From assembly GCA_043228905.1 (NCBI GenBank), contig JBHGNT010000020.1, forward strand, positions 4,526,001 through 4,590,000: 64,000 nt of DNA, written 5' to 3'. The translations under genes were made by a program, and so were the position numbers. Numbering within the stretch: position 1 is the stretch's first letter; each line of letters opens with the position of its first letter. This document shows, piece after piece, positions 30,801 to 42,700 of this stretch. The stretch comes from Azolla caroliniana. Taxonomy: Eukaryota > Polypodiophyta. Below the pieces are notes generated by a model. It was given only the letters and a program-made list of their open reading frames with translations, had not been told where the DNA came from and did no database searches.

Positions 30801-33800
30801 GTCCACCTCCTCTAGTTGGGATGCTTTTACCCTCTGGGATATCGTCATCTCCCTCTCTAGGGATTCCTGCGCTTGTCGCAGTTCTCGGATCGCCGCTTGG
30901 TCTGGTTCGTCCGGCGTCGTGATGTACGGTTCTACTACCGCCGTGATATCCACCTCAAATAGTGGGACGATTCGTGGGTGTTCCTCGAGGTACCGATCGA
31001 CTTCCTCGTCCGGTAATCCCTCCAACATGTTGATGCTTTCCGCATACAATGGAGTTGCTTCCTTACTGGCAATCACCCGTGATTGCGTCGCTACTCGTAC
31101 CTTTGTTTTCCCTCGCCAGAATGTGATCATGTTCTTTTGCCAGTTCTGCTTGATATGCACCGTTCGCAGCCATGGTCGTCCTAGCAGTAGGGGGTACGCG
31201 CCTTGTACATTCAACTGCAGCACCATGGCCGATATCCGGAATACGTGGCCTCCGATCGTTACTTCCAAATCCCGGATAAGCCCGGTCGGTCGGACTGAGC
31301 TGGTATCCGCCATGCGTAACCAGAAGGGGCATGGTTCCCATTCCCGAATGCCCAGGTTGTCGCATGTCCGTCGGCTAATGACATTTACCCCGGAGCCTCC
31401 GTCAATAATTGTTCCGGCAATTTCCTTTCCTTTCACGATTGTCGTGATCGTCGGGCTACTTGTATCGACCACAGTTGGTCCTTCCTCCGGGTTGGAGAAG
31501 AATGCCGGTGCTGGCGTCAGCTTCGGTTTGCTCACGGATGCCTGTAAGTCTGTCGTAAACCGTGGCACCAACTGTAGTAGCTGTGCTAACGGCAGCACGA
31601 TTTGACAGTCCTGGAGCGCTTGCCACGTCGGGTTTTCTCCTGGCTATAGGATTTCTTCGTCTTTTGGCATATTTTGGTCTCTTACTTCTGCTGCATTCTG
31701 TTCATTGGCCTCCTTGATCCATTGCGCCGCTTGTTTTCTGATTGCCTCCTGGGCTTCCCACTCGGCGGTCTTCCCCTTTGACCGGGTTGTGACCTGCTGC
31801 ACTTCCGTTATTTCGGCTGTAACCATGTTGACTGTCGGCTGCTTGTCATTGGTTTTGCTTGGGCATTGGTTACTATAATGGCCCTCCTTACGGCAGTAAT
31901 AACAGTACACCTTGTGACTGTTCCTCATTTCTCCTTTGTCCCCGGTTTGGGGGGTGGGTATACTTCGGTGGTCGTCTTCGGTTTTTCGGTTATCCGGTAC
32001 CGATACCAGGTTGTCATTCCTTGCTGCCTCCCGACGTTCCTCTCTTCGGAAAAATCCACGCTTCTGATTCCGTCGGAAATTTTGGTTCCCTTGTCACCTC
32101 TCTTCTCTGCGTCGTTCGTATTCCAGGGATTCGTCTCGGTCGTACCGGTCCCGGGGGTAGCTATCTCTGCGTTTCTCCTCTCGGTCATAGTTATCGCGTC
32201 TTCTATTAGCGTATCTGTTACCGCGTTCGTGTTGGTAGCGGTCGTCTCTCCGGAATCGATCCTCATCCGGGTCCTGATTGCACGGTTCTATGTGTCGAAC
32301 CAGTGCCGCCTGCCGATTTAACAGGTTATATTCGCATCGGTCCGTTGTATGGGCCCGAGAGTTGCAGATCATACATTGTGTCCGCAGGTTGCAGTCTACC
32401 GTTGAGTGGCCCGAATTTAGGCATGTTGTGCATTATAAGGCCTGTCGGAACCTCAGGTCTTCCTCCTTCGGGAATGCCCGGTGTAACATCCCCATCGACA
32501 AGAAGGAGCTAGTCTTGTCCATTTCTAAGACCCGATCAATAACTTGGTCCATTGTGCTGGTGCGGAAATCAAGGACTCCGCACATCGTTCGAAGTGGCTC
32601 TTTTAGCGCGGCCAAAAAGACTGCTTTGGCTTTGTCTTCGGGTGGTGCTCTCGTCCGTTGGCTGTGCAGGGTCTAAAACCGAATGATGAATTGTGGCACA
32701 GTCTCGTTCTCTTCCTGCCGGGTGGTGTAGAACTGCCCGACCAATTCCCTTTGCTCAACTTGTCTGTGAAAAAGCCTAAGGAATTTGGCCTTCAAGGCAT
32801 CGAATGTGGCAAAGCTGCCCGGTAAGTGCTTTGCGTGCCATCGGGCCGCCGGTCCTTCGAAGGTCATGCCGAATTCGGCGACTTTGGATCGTTTGGCTTC
32901 GGGCTCCGTCAGTCTTTGGGAGACATGGTTGGCTTCCCATGTTTGGAGGAATGCGTACACGTGTGCCTCCGCGTCGGGCTCATCCCGGTACTTTGGGTAT
33001 GGGTACGGCATCGTGTCGTCCAACTGACTCTCCTGCTCTCTCCGCTCTCTGTCCGTTGTTGGCGTCGGTGTGAGAACCTTCGGTTCCTCCGCGGTTGGTG
33101 CCGGTATCCGCTCCTTCAGTTCCTCCGCGGGTGTTGCCGGTGTCCGGTCCTTTGGTTCCTCCACGGGTGTTGTCGGTATCCGCTCCTTCGGTTCCTTCGC
33201 GGGTGTTGTCGGTATCCTCTTCTTCGGTTCCTCCGCGGGTGTTGCCGGTGTCCGGTCCTTTGGTTCCTCCGCGGGTGTTGTCGGTATCCGCTCCTTCGGT
33301 TCCTTCGCGGGTGTTGTCGGTATCCGCTTCTTCGGTTCCTTCGCGGGTGTTGTCGGTATCCGGTCAGCCTCCCTCGGCGATTGCCAGTCACCGAACTCCA
33401 AGGTTATTTCTTCCTCTGGCTCCGGTGTTACTAAGTCTTCCGACTCCTCTTCCCCCGGGTCGTTTGGTGTGTCGTGGCTGCTTTTATACCGGGACGCAAC
33501 GCTTCCGTCACTTTCCGACTCCGCCTCGAGTGTTGTGAATGCTTCCGAGTCCCCGTCGCCACCGGCGAGCGTCTGTAGTATCGTTTCCGCCTCTTGCAGG
33601 CTTGTTATGCTACTACCTTCGTCGGGGACTTGCAGAACCCGGAACTGCAGTGCTTCTTCTGCGACTCTCCGAAGAGTTCTGGAGAATGACCGATCTCGCC
33701 GGATCTCGTCGACGGCTTGCTGCAGGGCTTCCCGTCGTTGCTCTCGTTCGGTGTATCGTCTCCCTCGTTCGGTGATGTGGTCGTCGTTTGGTCTAGACAT
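27810..33800 (-). pseudogene. gag-pol: gag-pol of C: one frame, seven nonsense codons
   Basis: The domains are those of A and B, starting at M-S-R-P-N-D (33800). The gag linker has about eight 12-residue units (KERIPTTPAKEP type). CCHC knuckles, protease DGGSGVNVIS, RT FLDD, RNase H, integrase and the GPY/F-like end are all recognisable. No net frameshift exists over 6 kb. The seven stops (near 32673, 32430, 32094, 31644, 30540, 29106, 28356) replace Gln or Arg codons and each fits a C-to-T change at the first base. It is recently inactivated rather than ancient. Confidence 0.9.
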
Positions 33801-33852
33801 CCATCCCCCGGTTGTCCTCTGCACTTTGCAGGAATCGTGGTCGCCAAAATAG

Positions 33853-34241
33853 TGTTGTCTACCTGGCCGGACTAGCCACAACACAGGTGTCTATCCGACA
33901 CTTCTCCAAAGGGGTGGTAAGGATTGGATGCTAGGTTACACGCGTAAGATGATTACACTAAGCACAGACGGTAAAACAATACAAAGACAAAGATAAACAC
34001 GCAATAAGTATAATTGTATTACTTCCGTAAAGCATTTACAAATCATCGGATCCTTTTATAGGCATCCGGCAAGGTTACAATCGGTGCGCTTAGGCAACCG
34101 GCATCCGAATCGGTCCGGATCCGGATCGGTACAACTGTACCGGATCCGTCCCTCCGAATAATAAATATAATATTATTTACTTCCTATTATTCGATCCGAC
34201 TCCACCTTCCCACTTGTCCTTGCTCTTCTGACCGGCCAACA
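33853..34241 (-). repeat. 5' LTR of C
   Basis: 389 bp; in element orientation the PBS TGGCGACCACGATTCC follows at about 33847-33830. Confidence 0.9.
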
Positions 34242-34246
34242 TTCAA

Positions 34247-34402
34247 CACCAGTTTGTAGCCCCTTAGCCTACTCTTTGTAATAATTGCTCTCTTATAATA
34301 TAAACTCTCTTTCCATTTCTAGTGTTCTTTCTCTCTCTCTCTCTCTCCCTCTACCTTCTATTGTCGTCTTATTTTTCTCTCTCCTATTCTCAAGTCACGA
34401 CA
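34247..34402 (+). repeat. 3' LTR of D, second part
   Basis: It continues from 23985 after the TTCAA copy and ends CAAGTCACGACA. Target copy CTCGC of D follows. Confidence 0.85.
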
Positions 34403-35544
34403 CTCGCCTCCGATATCCCCTGGGATGAACAAGCATTAATGGAGAAATTTTGTTATGGCCTACGTAACGATTTCAAGGATTTACTCTTGACCTTCCCCGA
34501 AGAACCAAAGTCATTAACAGAAGGAATTAGTCGCGTAGTACGATGTGATAACCGTCTCTTCGAACGACGTTCAGAACATCAATTTCAAATGTCGAGGGCA
34601 AGATCGGAGCCCACCTATGCTCCAGTTGTAGCAAAGCCTTTCCCAAGGGAGTCATTTAATACGTCTCCAACAAATACTCTAATTCCAATGGAAATCGACA
34701 CGACACGTCGTCGCGAACCACTAAAAAAAGCAGCGACGCTGGGCAAATCGATTATGTCTTTATTGCGGTGGACCGGGGCATATTGCAATGAACTATCCCC
34801 ATCAGCCAAGAAGGTAGGTAAATCAAATAACCGCTAGTACTAATAGTACTAAACCTGAGTCTATTTCTGTAGCTGTGTTCGATAGTCCTAATAGCCCAAG
34901 CCTTTCAAACAAATTTGAAATCCTTAGTCAACTAGAAGAAGAGTTAAACGAATAAGTCCAGCCAAAATAGGAGTTGTTTGGTTGGATAGCCCTAGATCTG
35001 TGCAACCCATTAGTGGTTCCATTTCCTCTAAGCAAGTTAGCAATGTGTTCTTAGCTCAAGTAATGGTTATTACTAAAAGTAATCCTCCAATACATGTATT
35101 AACACTCTTAGATTCCAAAGCCAACTCTTGCTTCATGGATAGGAATTTTGCCCAAGCTCATCACATATCCCTAAGAAAACTTTCTTGCCCAACATCTGTA
35201 GTAGTTATTGATGGTCATCCCATTGCTTCTGGAAAAATCCTAGATAACTTGGTGTGAGTAGTATCATTAATATAATTAGTAGTTCAGATTATCCAATTGT
35301 CTTGGAGTTACCATGGTTCAAATTACATAACCCAAACATAGATTGGAGAACAAGAGAAATCCGGTATCGACAAATCCGAGGATCTACTCATAAGATTGCA
35401 ACCATTTTGCTACAACAATTACATGAGGAAGGACGCAAGGAAGCAATATTTGTCTTCGCAGTATAAGTAAAACCTTCCACAGTTCGACTTCCAGAGAAGT
35501 ATCGTTAGTATGCCGATGTGTTCGATAAGGTACAAGCCAATACG
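34403..35544 (+). pseudogene. G: end of gag, frameshift site and protease
   Basis: It continues the gag of 17714-18300 with LASDIPWDEQALMEKFCYGL. A frameshift damages the zinc-knuckle region (about 34735). The gag stop is TAA at 34953-34955. The -1 frame then runs VVWLDSPRSVQPISGSI into protease (LLDSKANSCFMDRNF, 35108-35160), where the usual D-S-G active site reads D-S-K. A TGA occurs near 35255. The sequence reaches YADVFDKVQANT at 35544, where T2 interrupts it. Confidence 0.82.
34943..34949 (+). promoter_or_regulatory. Predicted -1 frameshift heptamer of G
   Basis: G-TTA-AAC in the gag frame, 3 nt before the TAA stop; the pol frame is -1. Confidence 0.6.
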
Positions 35545-35589
35545 AACATCGGGACATTTGAAACAGGTAATATGTCGCATTTTGAGAAT

Positions 35590-36290
35590 TGTTCGTCAAA
35601 AAATGACACAAATTGGGGTGATTCACAAAAAATGACACAAATTAGGGTGTTGCATGCGTAAAGGATTTTAAAAAATGAGCCAAAAATATATTGATTTCTA
35701 GCATGTACGAAAATTTAGGTGTTCAAAAAAATGCTTAAATAATGGACATGCCAAACTTACAAATGAATTTCCAAAATGACTAACATCAATATTTATAGAA
35801 ACTCATGAATCCAAATCTTGATGTACAATACAATATTTACAATTAATGTATCATCACAATCGTTTTCCAAGTTTATGCCATCATCTTCATACCCAATTGC
35901 AACAAATCCATGGCAACTCATCATCAGTTGCAACTAATGCATTGTCTTCATCCAATTGCAATCCAACCTCATTGAGGTTATGAGTCATACTTCTTGTTTG
36001 TCTTTGTGTTGTGTCTAAAGCCACATTCGAGATCTGCTTTTAGTATCTTCATTGTGGTTTGTTGCAGATAACTTGTTTTTGTTAAAGATAAGTCATACAC
36101 TAGTATATAAACATTATGCAATGTAAGAGTAGATGTGCTTGATGCATACTTTCTTCTTCACTTTTTGGTTATGATATTTAATTATGTACTTTCTATTTAC
36201 GATATTTGATTATGTGAGAAAAACCTTCTACCAAAATCATTAGAATCTAAAAAATGTCATAAAGATGTTTTTTCGTTTTTCGTAGATTCT
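35590..36290. other. Left part of T2, no gene
   Basis: A subterminal near-repeat AAAAAATGACACAAATT occurs twice at 35605-35645. The rest is AT-rich with repeated TCATC/GCAAC words and no ORF of note. Confidence 0.5.
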
Positions 36291-37985
36291 CATAGTAAGC
36301 CTTTGATGTCAAACAGAAATCAGATTCATTCCATCTAGATGTGATGCACTATGTTGAATTTTACTCTATACATTTAGAATTGGATGTAGTGCATCATATT
36401 CTTGTTGTAAGTCTTAGAATTTTTTTAAAATTTTCCATTAAAAAAATACTCTTGCATTTTCAACTAAGACATAATGCATTGCATCTAATTCTAGCTATAT
36501 AGACTAAAATATGATACATTGCATTGGATTTCAGTTGAAAATCCACTTTCAAAATATCTTTAAAAAATGAAAAAAATTTAAAAATGGATTTTCAGTAGAA
36601 ATCCGACGCACTGCATCAGATTGCAGTTGAAAGTCCACTTTTTCTTAATTGTTTCCGAATTTTCTTATTTTTTGTAATTTTGTTTAAATAAAACTCATAA
36701 ATTAATTAATTAAAATTCAAAAAATGGATTTTCAATAAAAATCCGATGTTGTGCATCGGATTTCAATTGAAAATCCACTTTTTCTTAGTTTTTGAATTTT
36801 TTTTGAATTTTTTTATTTTTCCCATAAAATAAATAAATAAAAACTAAAAAAATGTATTTTCAATGGAAATCTGATGCACTGCATTGGATTTCAATTAAAA
36901 GTCCATTTTTCTTATTTTGTTCCAAATTTTTCTTATTTTTTAAGTTTTTTTGATTTCTTTTTTAAAGTTTTTAATTTTTCCCATAAATAAATAAATAAAT
37001 ATTGAAAAAATGAATTTTCAATGGAAATGTGATGCACTACATCGGATTTAAGTTGAAAGTCTACTTTTTCCTATTTGTTTCCAAATTTTCTTAGTTTTTG
37101 AATTTTTTTTGTATTTTGTTTGAATTGTTTTATTTTTCCCATAAATAAATAAATAAAAATTGAAAAAATGGAATTTCAATGGAAATCTGATGCAGTGCAT
37201 CAGATTTCAGTTGAAAATCCACTTTTTCTTATTTGTTTTGATATTTTTTTATTTTATTTTTTTCTCTATAAAAACATTTTTAAAAATAAAAAAATCATGG
37301 ATTTTGGCCATTTAAAATGATGTATTTTTAACGGAAATCCGATGCACTGCATTGGATTTCCGTTAAAAGTTCAAGATTTTTCTTTTATTTTTTTCATTTA
37401 CCATGGATTTTCAACTGAAACCCGATGTAGTGCATCAGATTTTTGTTGAAAATGCAATATATTTTTTATTATTTCATTGTTTGATGAAAAAACTAAAAGA
37501 AATTTGGATTTTCAATTGAAATCCGATGCAGTGCATCAAATTTCAGTTGGAAATCCATTTTTTTAAATATTTTTATTTATTTGTCAAAAAAGTGAAAACA
37601 ATTGAAAAGAAAAAGGATTGTTAGCTAAAATCTAATGCACTACATCAATGTCTAGTTGTATAGACTACAATCCGATGTAGTGCATCGGATTTCAGTTGAA
37701 AAGCCATTTTTTATTATTTTGTATATGGAAAAAAAATATAAATAAATAAAAATACATTGAAAAAAGAAAAAAGAAGAATGGATTTTCGACTTTAATCCAA
37801 TGCATTGCATTGGATTCTAACTTTATAGACTAAAATACAATGTAGTGAATCGTATTTTAGTTGAAAATCCATTTATTTATTTTATATGGATTTTTTTTTT
37901 AAATTACAAAATTTAAAATAAATTTGGATTTTCAACTGGAATCCAGTGCATTGCATTGGATTCGAGTTGAAAATCCAAGATTTTT
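36290..37985. repeat. Array of about 15 imperfect palindromes in T2
   Basis: A core such as ATCCGATGCACTGCATCGGAT lies between GGATTTTCAA and its complement, giving foldbacks of roughly 45-50 bp. Centres are near 36480, 36520, 36620, 36750, 36880, 37035, 37195, 37345, 37425, 37530, 37645, 37680, 37805, 37845 and 37950. Spacers are T-rich or A-rich with words like TTTTCTTATTTGTTCC. Confidence 0.8.
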
Positions 37986-38174
37986 TATTTTTTCAAATTT
38001 TGAATGGGTTTTAGATTTGTTTTCTGACACGGGTATATAAAACTTGTCACATCAATTTAGTGTAACATTATAGTCTATTCTTAAGTTTGATGTTACATGT
38101 GCAATTTCATTCTATTGTCATGTACTACTACAACATGCGCCCTAAATATGTTTAGGAACTCTGTTGCATTAGAG

Positions 38175-38390
38175 ATGAACCCTGAACAAGTTATTTTCAT
38201 CAAAATGAGGATCCAAGGTATTTGGGACTGTCCTGATCAAGACCAAGAAGTTGGGTGAAAGCATATCAATGAAACTGAGATGTTCCAGATGACTTCTAGA
38301 GAACCTATGGAACCTATAGATGAAGAAGCAGAGGACCTTGTTGAATTAGAAGACGTGTCAGAGTCTGAACATACTAACGATTCAACTTAG
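38175..38390 (+). pseudogene. Small acidic ORF remnant in T2
   Basis: A 72-codon frame starts MNPEQVIFIKMRIQGIWDC, is interrupted by one TGA, and ends in an acidic stretch (DEEAEDLVELEDVSESEH). It is the only protein-like signal in T2 outside element B. I recognise no family. It could be an exon relic of the original transposon gene. Confidence 0.35.
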
Positions 38391-39351
38391 CGTATCGACG
38401 AAGCCAATGAAGACAATCATGATGAAAGAGCTAATCTTGAAGAGACAGCTTTACCAGACTTATTATTCGATTGAATGGATATGGCTTTTTGTAAATTTTG
38501 AATAATATGAATTGTTAAATTTTGACGTAATATAATTTTCGTGTAACACTGATTGAACTTAAAGATTAAGTATAATTTGTATGTGTACATGTTGTCTAAA
38601 GTCTCCTTTATCATTTGGGGTATATGGGAGATAAAATTATACTCTATCATTTACTCGTATGATTGGAATGTTATCGTAGACTAGTTTACTTATACATTGA
38701 CGGTGTCATGATCACGTGTCAATGGAAATTTTCTCTTGGCATAGTAGTATCTCTTAATTGCAAGGTTCACAATTTGCTTTAAGATATATTATATATAAAT
38801 ATACACACATAATTAGAAGAAGTCACTTACTCAGTGGAGTATCTGTTTTAGAATATGCACAAGGACTCATGTTATTATTATACTTGCATTGACGAATATA
38901 CCCCTGTCTAAGATTTGGACAAAAACATGGTAGATAGAATATACGTCTGATGATTTTGTTGACGTGATATTAGTTAGTTCTATTTTTCGCTATGTTTTCA
39001 TAAACCACATACGTATGCGTTGTCGTGAAGTACGAAAGCTTCACATTAAAAGTCTACAATAAGATAAATACGTAACTAAAATAACATTTGATAATGTTTT
39101 ATATATAAAGATAATATTAACAACACATATGATAATAATAGATATATATGTAAAGAAAAATAATATATATATATATATATAGATAAATATTTTATATTAC
39201 ATGAACAAGAGAGGAATTGAACCAATAACCCCACCCTATGACTCTCAAATCTTACCATTTACTCTATACTAGTAATATATATAAAATAAAGCATACTTTA
39301 TATTACATAAAGGATTTGCTTCATGATATAAAAATAAAGTTGTATGTTGTA
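38391..39351. other. AT-rich interior of T2 without genes
   Basis: AT-rich, including a (TA)n run at 39163-39181. On the minus strand a tRNA-like stretch (TAAATGGTAAG and GGTTCAATTCC) lies at about 39205-39275. No gene. Confidence 0.5.
39205..39275 (-). other. tRNA-like module in T2
   Basis: On the minus strand an A-box-like GAGTAAATGGTAAG and a B-box-like GGTTCAATTCC are spaced as in tRNA-derived SINEs. No credible acceptor stem, so I do not call a tRNA gene. Confidence 0.3.
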
Positions 39352-39356
39352 TTCAA

Positions 39357-39727
39357 TGTTGGCCGGTCAGAGAAGGCAAATGGGAAAGCAAGGTCGGATC
39401 GGATAAATATAGAAATAGGAATAGAATTATTAGGAGGGACGGATCCGGTAGTTGTAACCGATCCGGATCCGAACCGATTCGGTTTCGGTTAACGGTTGCC
39501 TACCGAGCACCGATTGTAATCTGGCCGGATGCCTATAAAAGGATCCGATGTTTTGTAATGAAAGCGCGAAGAATTAATATAGTTTTGCTTATGCTGATTA
39601 ATCTTGTCTTCGTCTGTGCTTAAGTGTAATTATCATACGCGTGTATTAACATCCTATCCCTACCACCCCTTTGGAGAAGTGTCGGATAGACACCTGTGTT
39701 GCGGCTAGTCCAGCCATACATACAACA
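39357..39727 (+). repeat. 5' LTR of B
   Basis: TATA box CTATAAAAGG at about 39533. The U3 GATCCGG cluster is at about 39440-39490. The R/U5 hairpins GTGTC/GACAC and GGCT/AGCC lie near the end. Confidence 0.92.
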
Positions 39728-39732
39728 CTATT

Positions 39733-39749
39733 TTGGCGACCACGATTCC
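39733..39749 (+). promoter_or_regulatory. Primer-binding site of B
   Basis: TGGCGACCACGATTCC, a few bases after the LTR, as in X, A and C. Confidence 0.6.
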
Positions 39750-39780
39750 TGCAGAGTGCAGAGGACAACCGGGGGGATGG

Positions 39781-42700
39781 ATGTCTAGACAAAATAACGA
39801 CCACATCACCGAAAGAGGGAGACGCCACGCCGAACGGCAGCGACGACGGGAAGCCCTGCAGCAAGCCGTCGACGAGATCCGGAGCGATCGGTCATTCTCA
39901 ACAACGCTTCGGCAAATCGCAGAAAACGCACTGCAGTTCCAGGTTCTACAAGCTTCCGACGAAGGCAGTAGCATAACCAGCCTCCAAGAAGCGGAGACAC
40001 TACTACAGACTCTCGCTGGCGGCGACGGGGACGCAGCGGCATTTGCAACATTAGAGGCGGATTCGGATAGCGGGGGAAGCGTGGGATCCCGCTATAAAAG
40101 CAGCTACGGGAACAACCCCTTTGAGTCGGATCACTCAGCAACATCGGAGCCAGAGGAGGAACTAACTCTGGAGTTCGGTGACCGGCAATCGCCGAGGAGG
40201 GAGGAACGGATACCAACACCACCCGCGGAGGAACCGCAGGAGCGGTTATCAACACCACCCGCGGAGGAACCGCAGGAGCGGATACCAACACCACCCGCGG
40301 AGGAACCGCAGGAGCGGATACCAACACCACCCGCGGAGGAACCGCAGGAGCGGATACCAACACCACCTGCGGAGGAACCGCAGGAGCGGAGACCGACATC
40401 AGAGGAACCAGCGCAGGAGAATCAGTGGGACGACACGATGCCGTATCCGTACCCAAAGTATCGGGATGAGCCCGACGGAGAGGCACATGTGTATGCATTC
40501 CTGCGAACATGGGAAGCCAACCACGTGTCCCAGAGACTGACGGAGGCCGAGGCCGACCGATCCAAAGTCGCCGAATTCGGCATGACATTAGAAGGACCGG
40601 CGGCCCGGTGGCACGACAAGCACTTACCAGGCAGCTTCGCCACGTTCGAGGCATTGAAAACCCAGTTTTTACGCTTGTTTCATAGACGAGTGGAACAAAG
40701 GGAATTGGTCGGACAATTCTACACCACTCGGCAGGGAGAAAACGAGACGGTCCCACAATTTATCGTTCGTTTCCAGACCTTGCACAGTCAATTAGCAAGA
40801 GCACCACCCGAAGAGGAGGCCAAGGCAGTGTTTTTGGCTGCGTTAAAAGACCCACTTCGAGCGATGTGTGGAATCATCGATTTCAGCACCAGCACAATGG
40901 ACCAAGTCATTGATCGGGTCCTGGAAATGGACACCACGAGCCCCTTCTTGCCGATGGGGGCGTTACACCAGGCGCTTCCGAAGGAGGAGGATCTCCGGTT
41001 CCGACAAGCCCTACAATGCACAACATGCCTAAATTCGGGGCACTCGACCGTCGACTGCACCCTGCGTGCACAGTGCATGATATGCAATTCTCGCGCCCAC
41101 ACAACGAACCAATGCGAGTATAACCTGTTAACTCGACAAGCGGCACCGGTCCGACACATAGAACCGCGCAATCGGGACCCGGAAGAGGATCGATTCCGGA
41201 GGGACGACCGCTACCGACGAGAGCGCGGCGACAGATACCCCGATAGAAGACGCGACAGCTATGACCGAGAGGAGAACCGAAGGGATAGCTACCCCCGGGA
41301 CCGGTACTACCGAGAGGAGAACCGAAGGGATAGCTACCCCCGGGACCGGTACGACCGAGAGGAGAACCGAAGGGATAGCCACCCCCGGGACCGGTACGAC
41401 CGAGACGAATCCCCGGAATACGAGCGACGAAGAGAAGAAAGGCGGCCAGGAAACCGGAATTTCCAATGGAACCAAAGGCGTGGATTCTTCCGTAGAGAGG
41501 AGCGTCGGGAGGCAACAAAGAATGACAAACCAGTAGCGGCACCGGAGAACCGAAAAACCGAGGACAACCGCCGGGGAATGCCCCTTCCCCAAACATGGGA
41601 AAAAGGAGAATCCAGCAACACGCACAGGGTGTATTGTTATTACTGCCGAAAAGAAGGGCATTACAGTAATCAATGCCCAAGCAAAACAGCCGACAAGCAG
41701 CCAGCAGTCAACATGGTGACAGCCGACGTACAGCAGGTTATCACGCGGTCGAAAGGGAAGGCCGCCGAATGGGAAGCCCAGGAAGCAATCAGAAAACAAG
41801 CGGCACAATGGATCAAAGAAGCCAACGAACAAGGTGCGGCGGAAGTAAGAAACCAAAATATGCCAAGGGAGGAAGAAATCGTACAGCCAGGAGAAAACCC
41901 GACATGGCAAGCACTACAAGATTGTCAGATCGTGCTGCCGTTGGCACGGTTACTGCAGTTGGTGCCGCGGTTCACAGCAGACTTACAAGCCGCCGTAAGC
42001 AAACCGACGCCGACGCCGGCACCGGCATTTTTCTCCAACCCGGAGGAAGGCCCAGCGGTGGTTGATACCAGTAGCCCAGCAATCACGACAATCGTCAAAG
42101 GAAAGGAGATTCCAGGAACAATTATTGACGGAGGCTCCGGGGTGAACGTCATTAGTCGACAGACATGCGACGACCTAGGCATCCAGGAGTGGGAACCATG
42201 CCCCTTCTGGTTACGCATGGCGGATACAAGCTCAGTCCGACCAACTGGTCTTATCCGGGACTTGGAAGTAACAATAGGAGGCCACGTATTCCGAATATCG
42301 GCCGTGGTACTAGAGCTGAATGTACAAGGCGCATATCCCCTACTGTTAGGACGACCATGGCTGCGAACGGCGCATATCAAGCAAAACTGGCAAAAGAATA
42401 TGATCACATTCCGACGAGGCAAAACAAAGGTACGGGTAGCCACGCAACCACGGGTGCTCACTAGCAAGGAGGCAACCCCTTTATATGCCGAAAGCATCAA
42501 CATGTTGGAGGGCTTACCGGATGAGGAAGTTGATCGGTACCTCGAGGAACACCCACAGATCGTTCCACTTTTTGAGGTGGATATCACGGCAGCAGTAGAG
42601 CCGTACATCACAATGCCGGACGAGCCGGACAAAGTGGCGATCCGGGAACTACGCCAAGCACAGGAAGCCCTAGAAAGAGAAATGACGATATCCCAAAGGG

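Larger units (their letters stand above)
23986..34241 (-). mobile_element. Element C: older Ty3 element of the A/B family with full-length ORF2
   Basis: LTRs are 388 bp (23986-24373) and 389 bp (33853-34241), differing at about nine positions by eye. Target copies TTCAA lie at 23981-23985 and 34242-34246, inside the 3' LTR of D. gag-pol and ORF2 each keep one frame throughout but carry nonsense codons. The LTR U3 differs from A/B except for conserved motifs, so C is a separate subfamily. Confidence 0.93.
18301..34402 (+). mobile_element. Element D: Tcn1/sushi-type chromovirus inserted in gag of G
   Basis: LTRs begin TGTCATGACGACATAC; target copies CTCGC lie at 18296-18300 and 34403-34407. 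Its own 3' LTR is split by element C. It encodes gag, protease, RT, RNase H, integrase and a chromodomain, now broken by several frameshifts and stops. The LTRs differ by indels (a roughly 35-bp end duplication at 23678-23714 and a 20-bp gap), so the insertion is old compared with A and B. Confidence 0.92.

Noticed and set aside
36290-37985. CRISPR array or bacterial repetitive palindromes
   Set aside because: Palindromes are imperfect, spacing is irregular and spacers are low-complexity; eukaryotic context.
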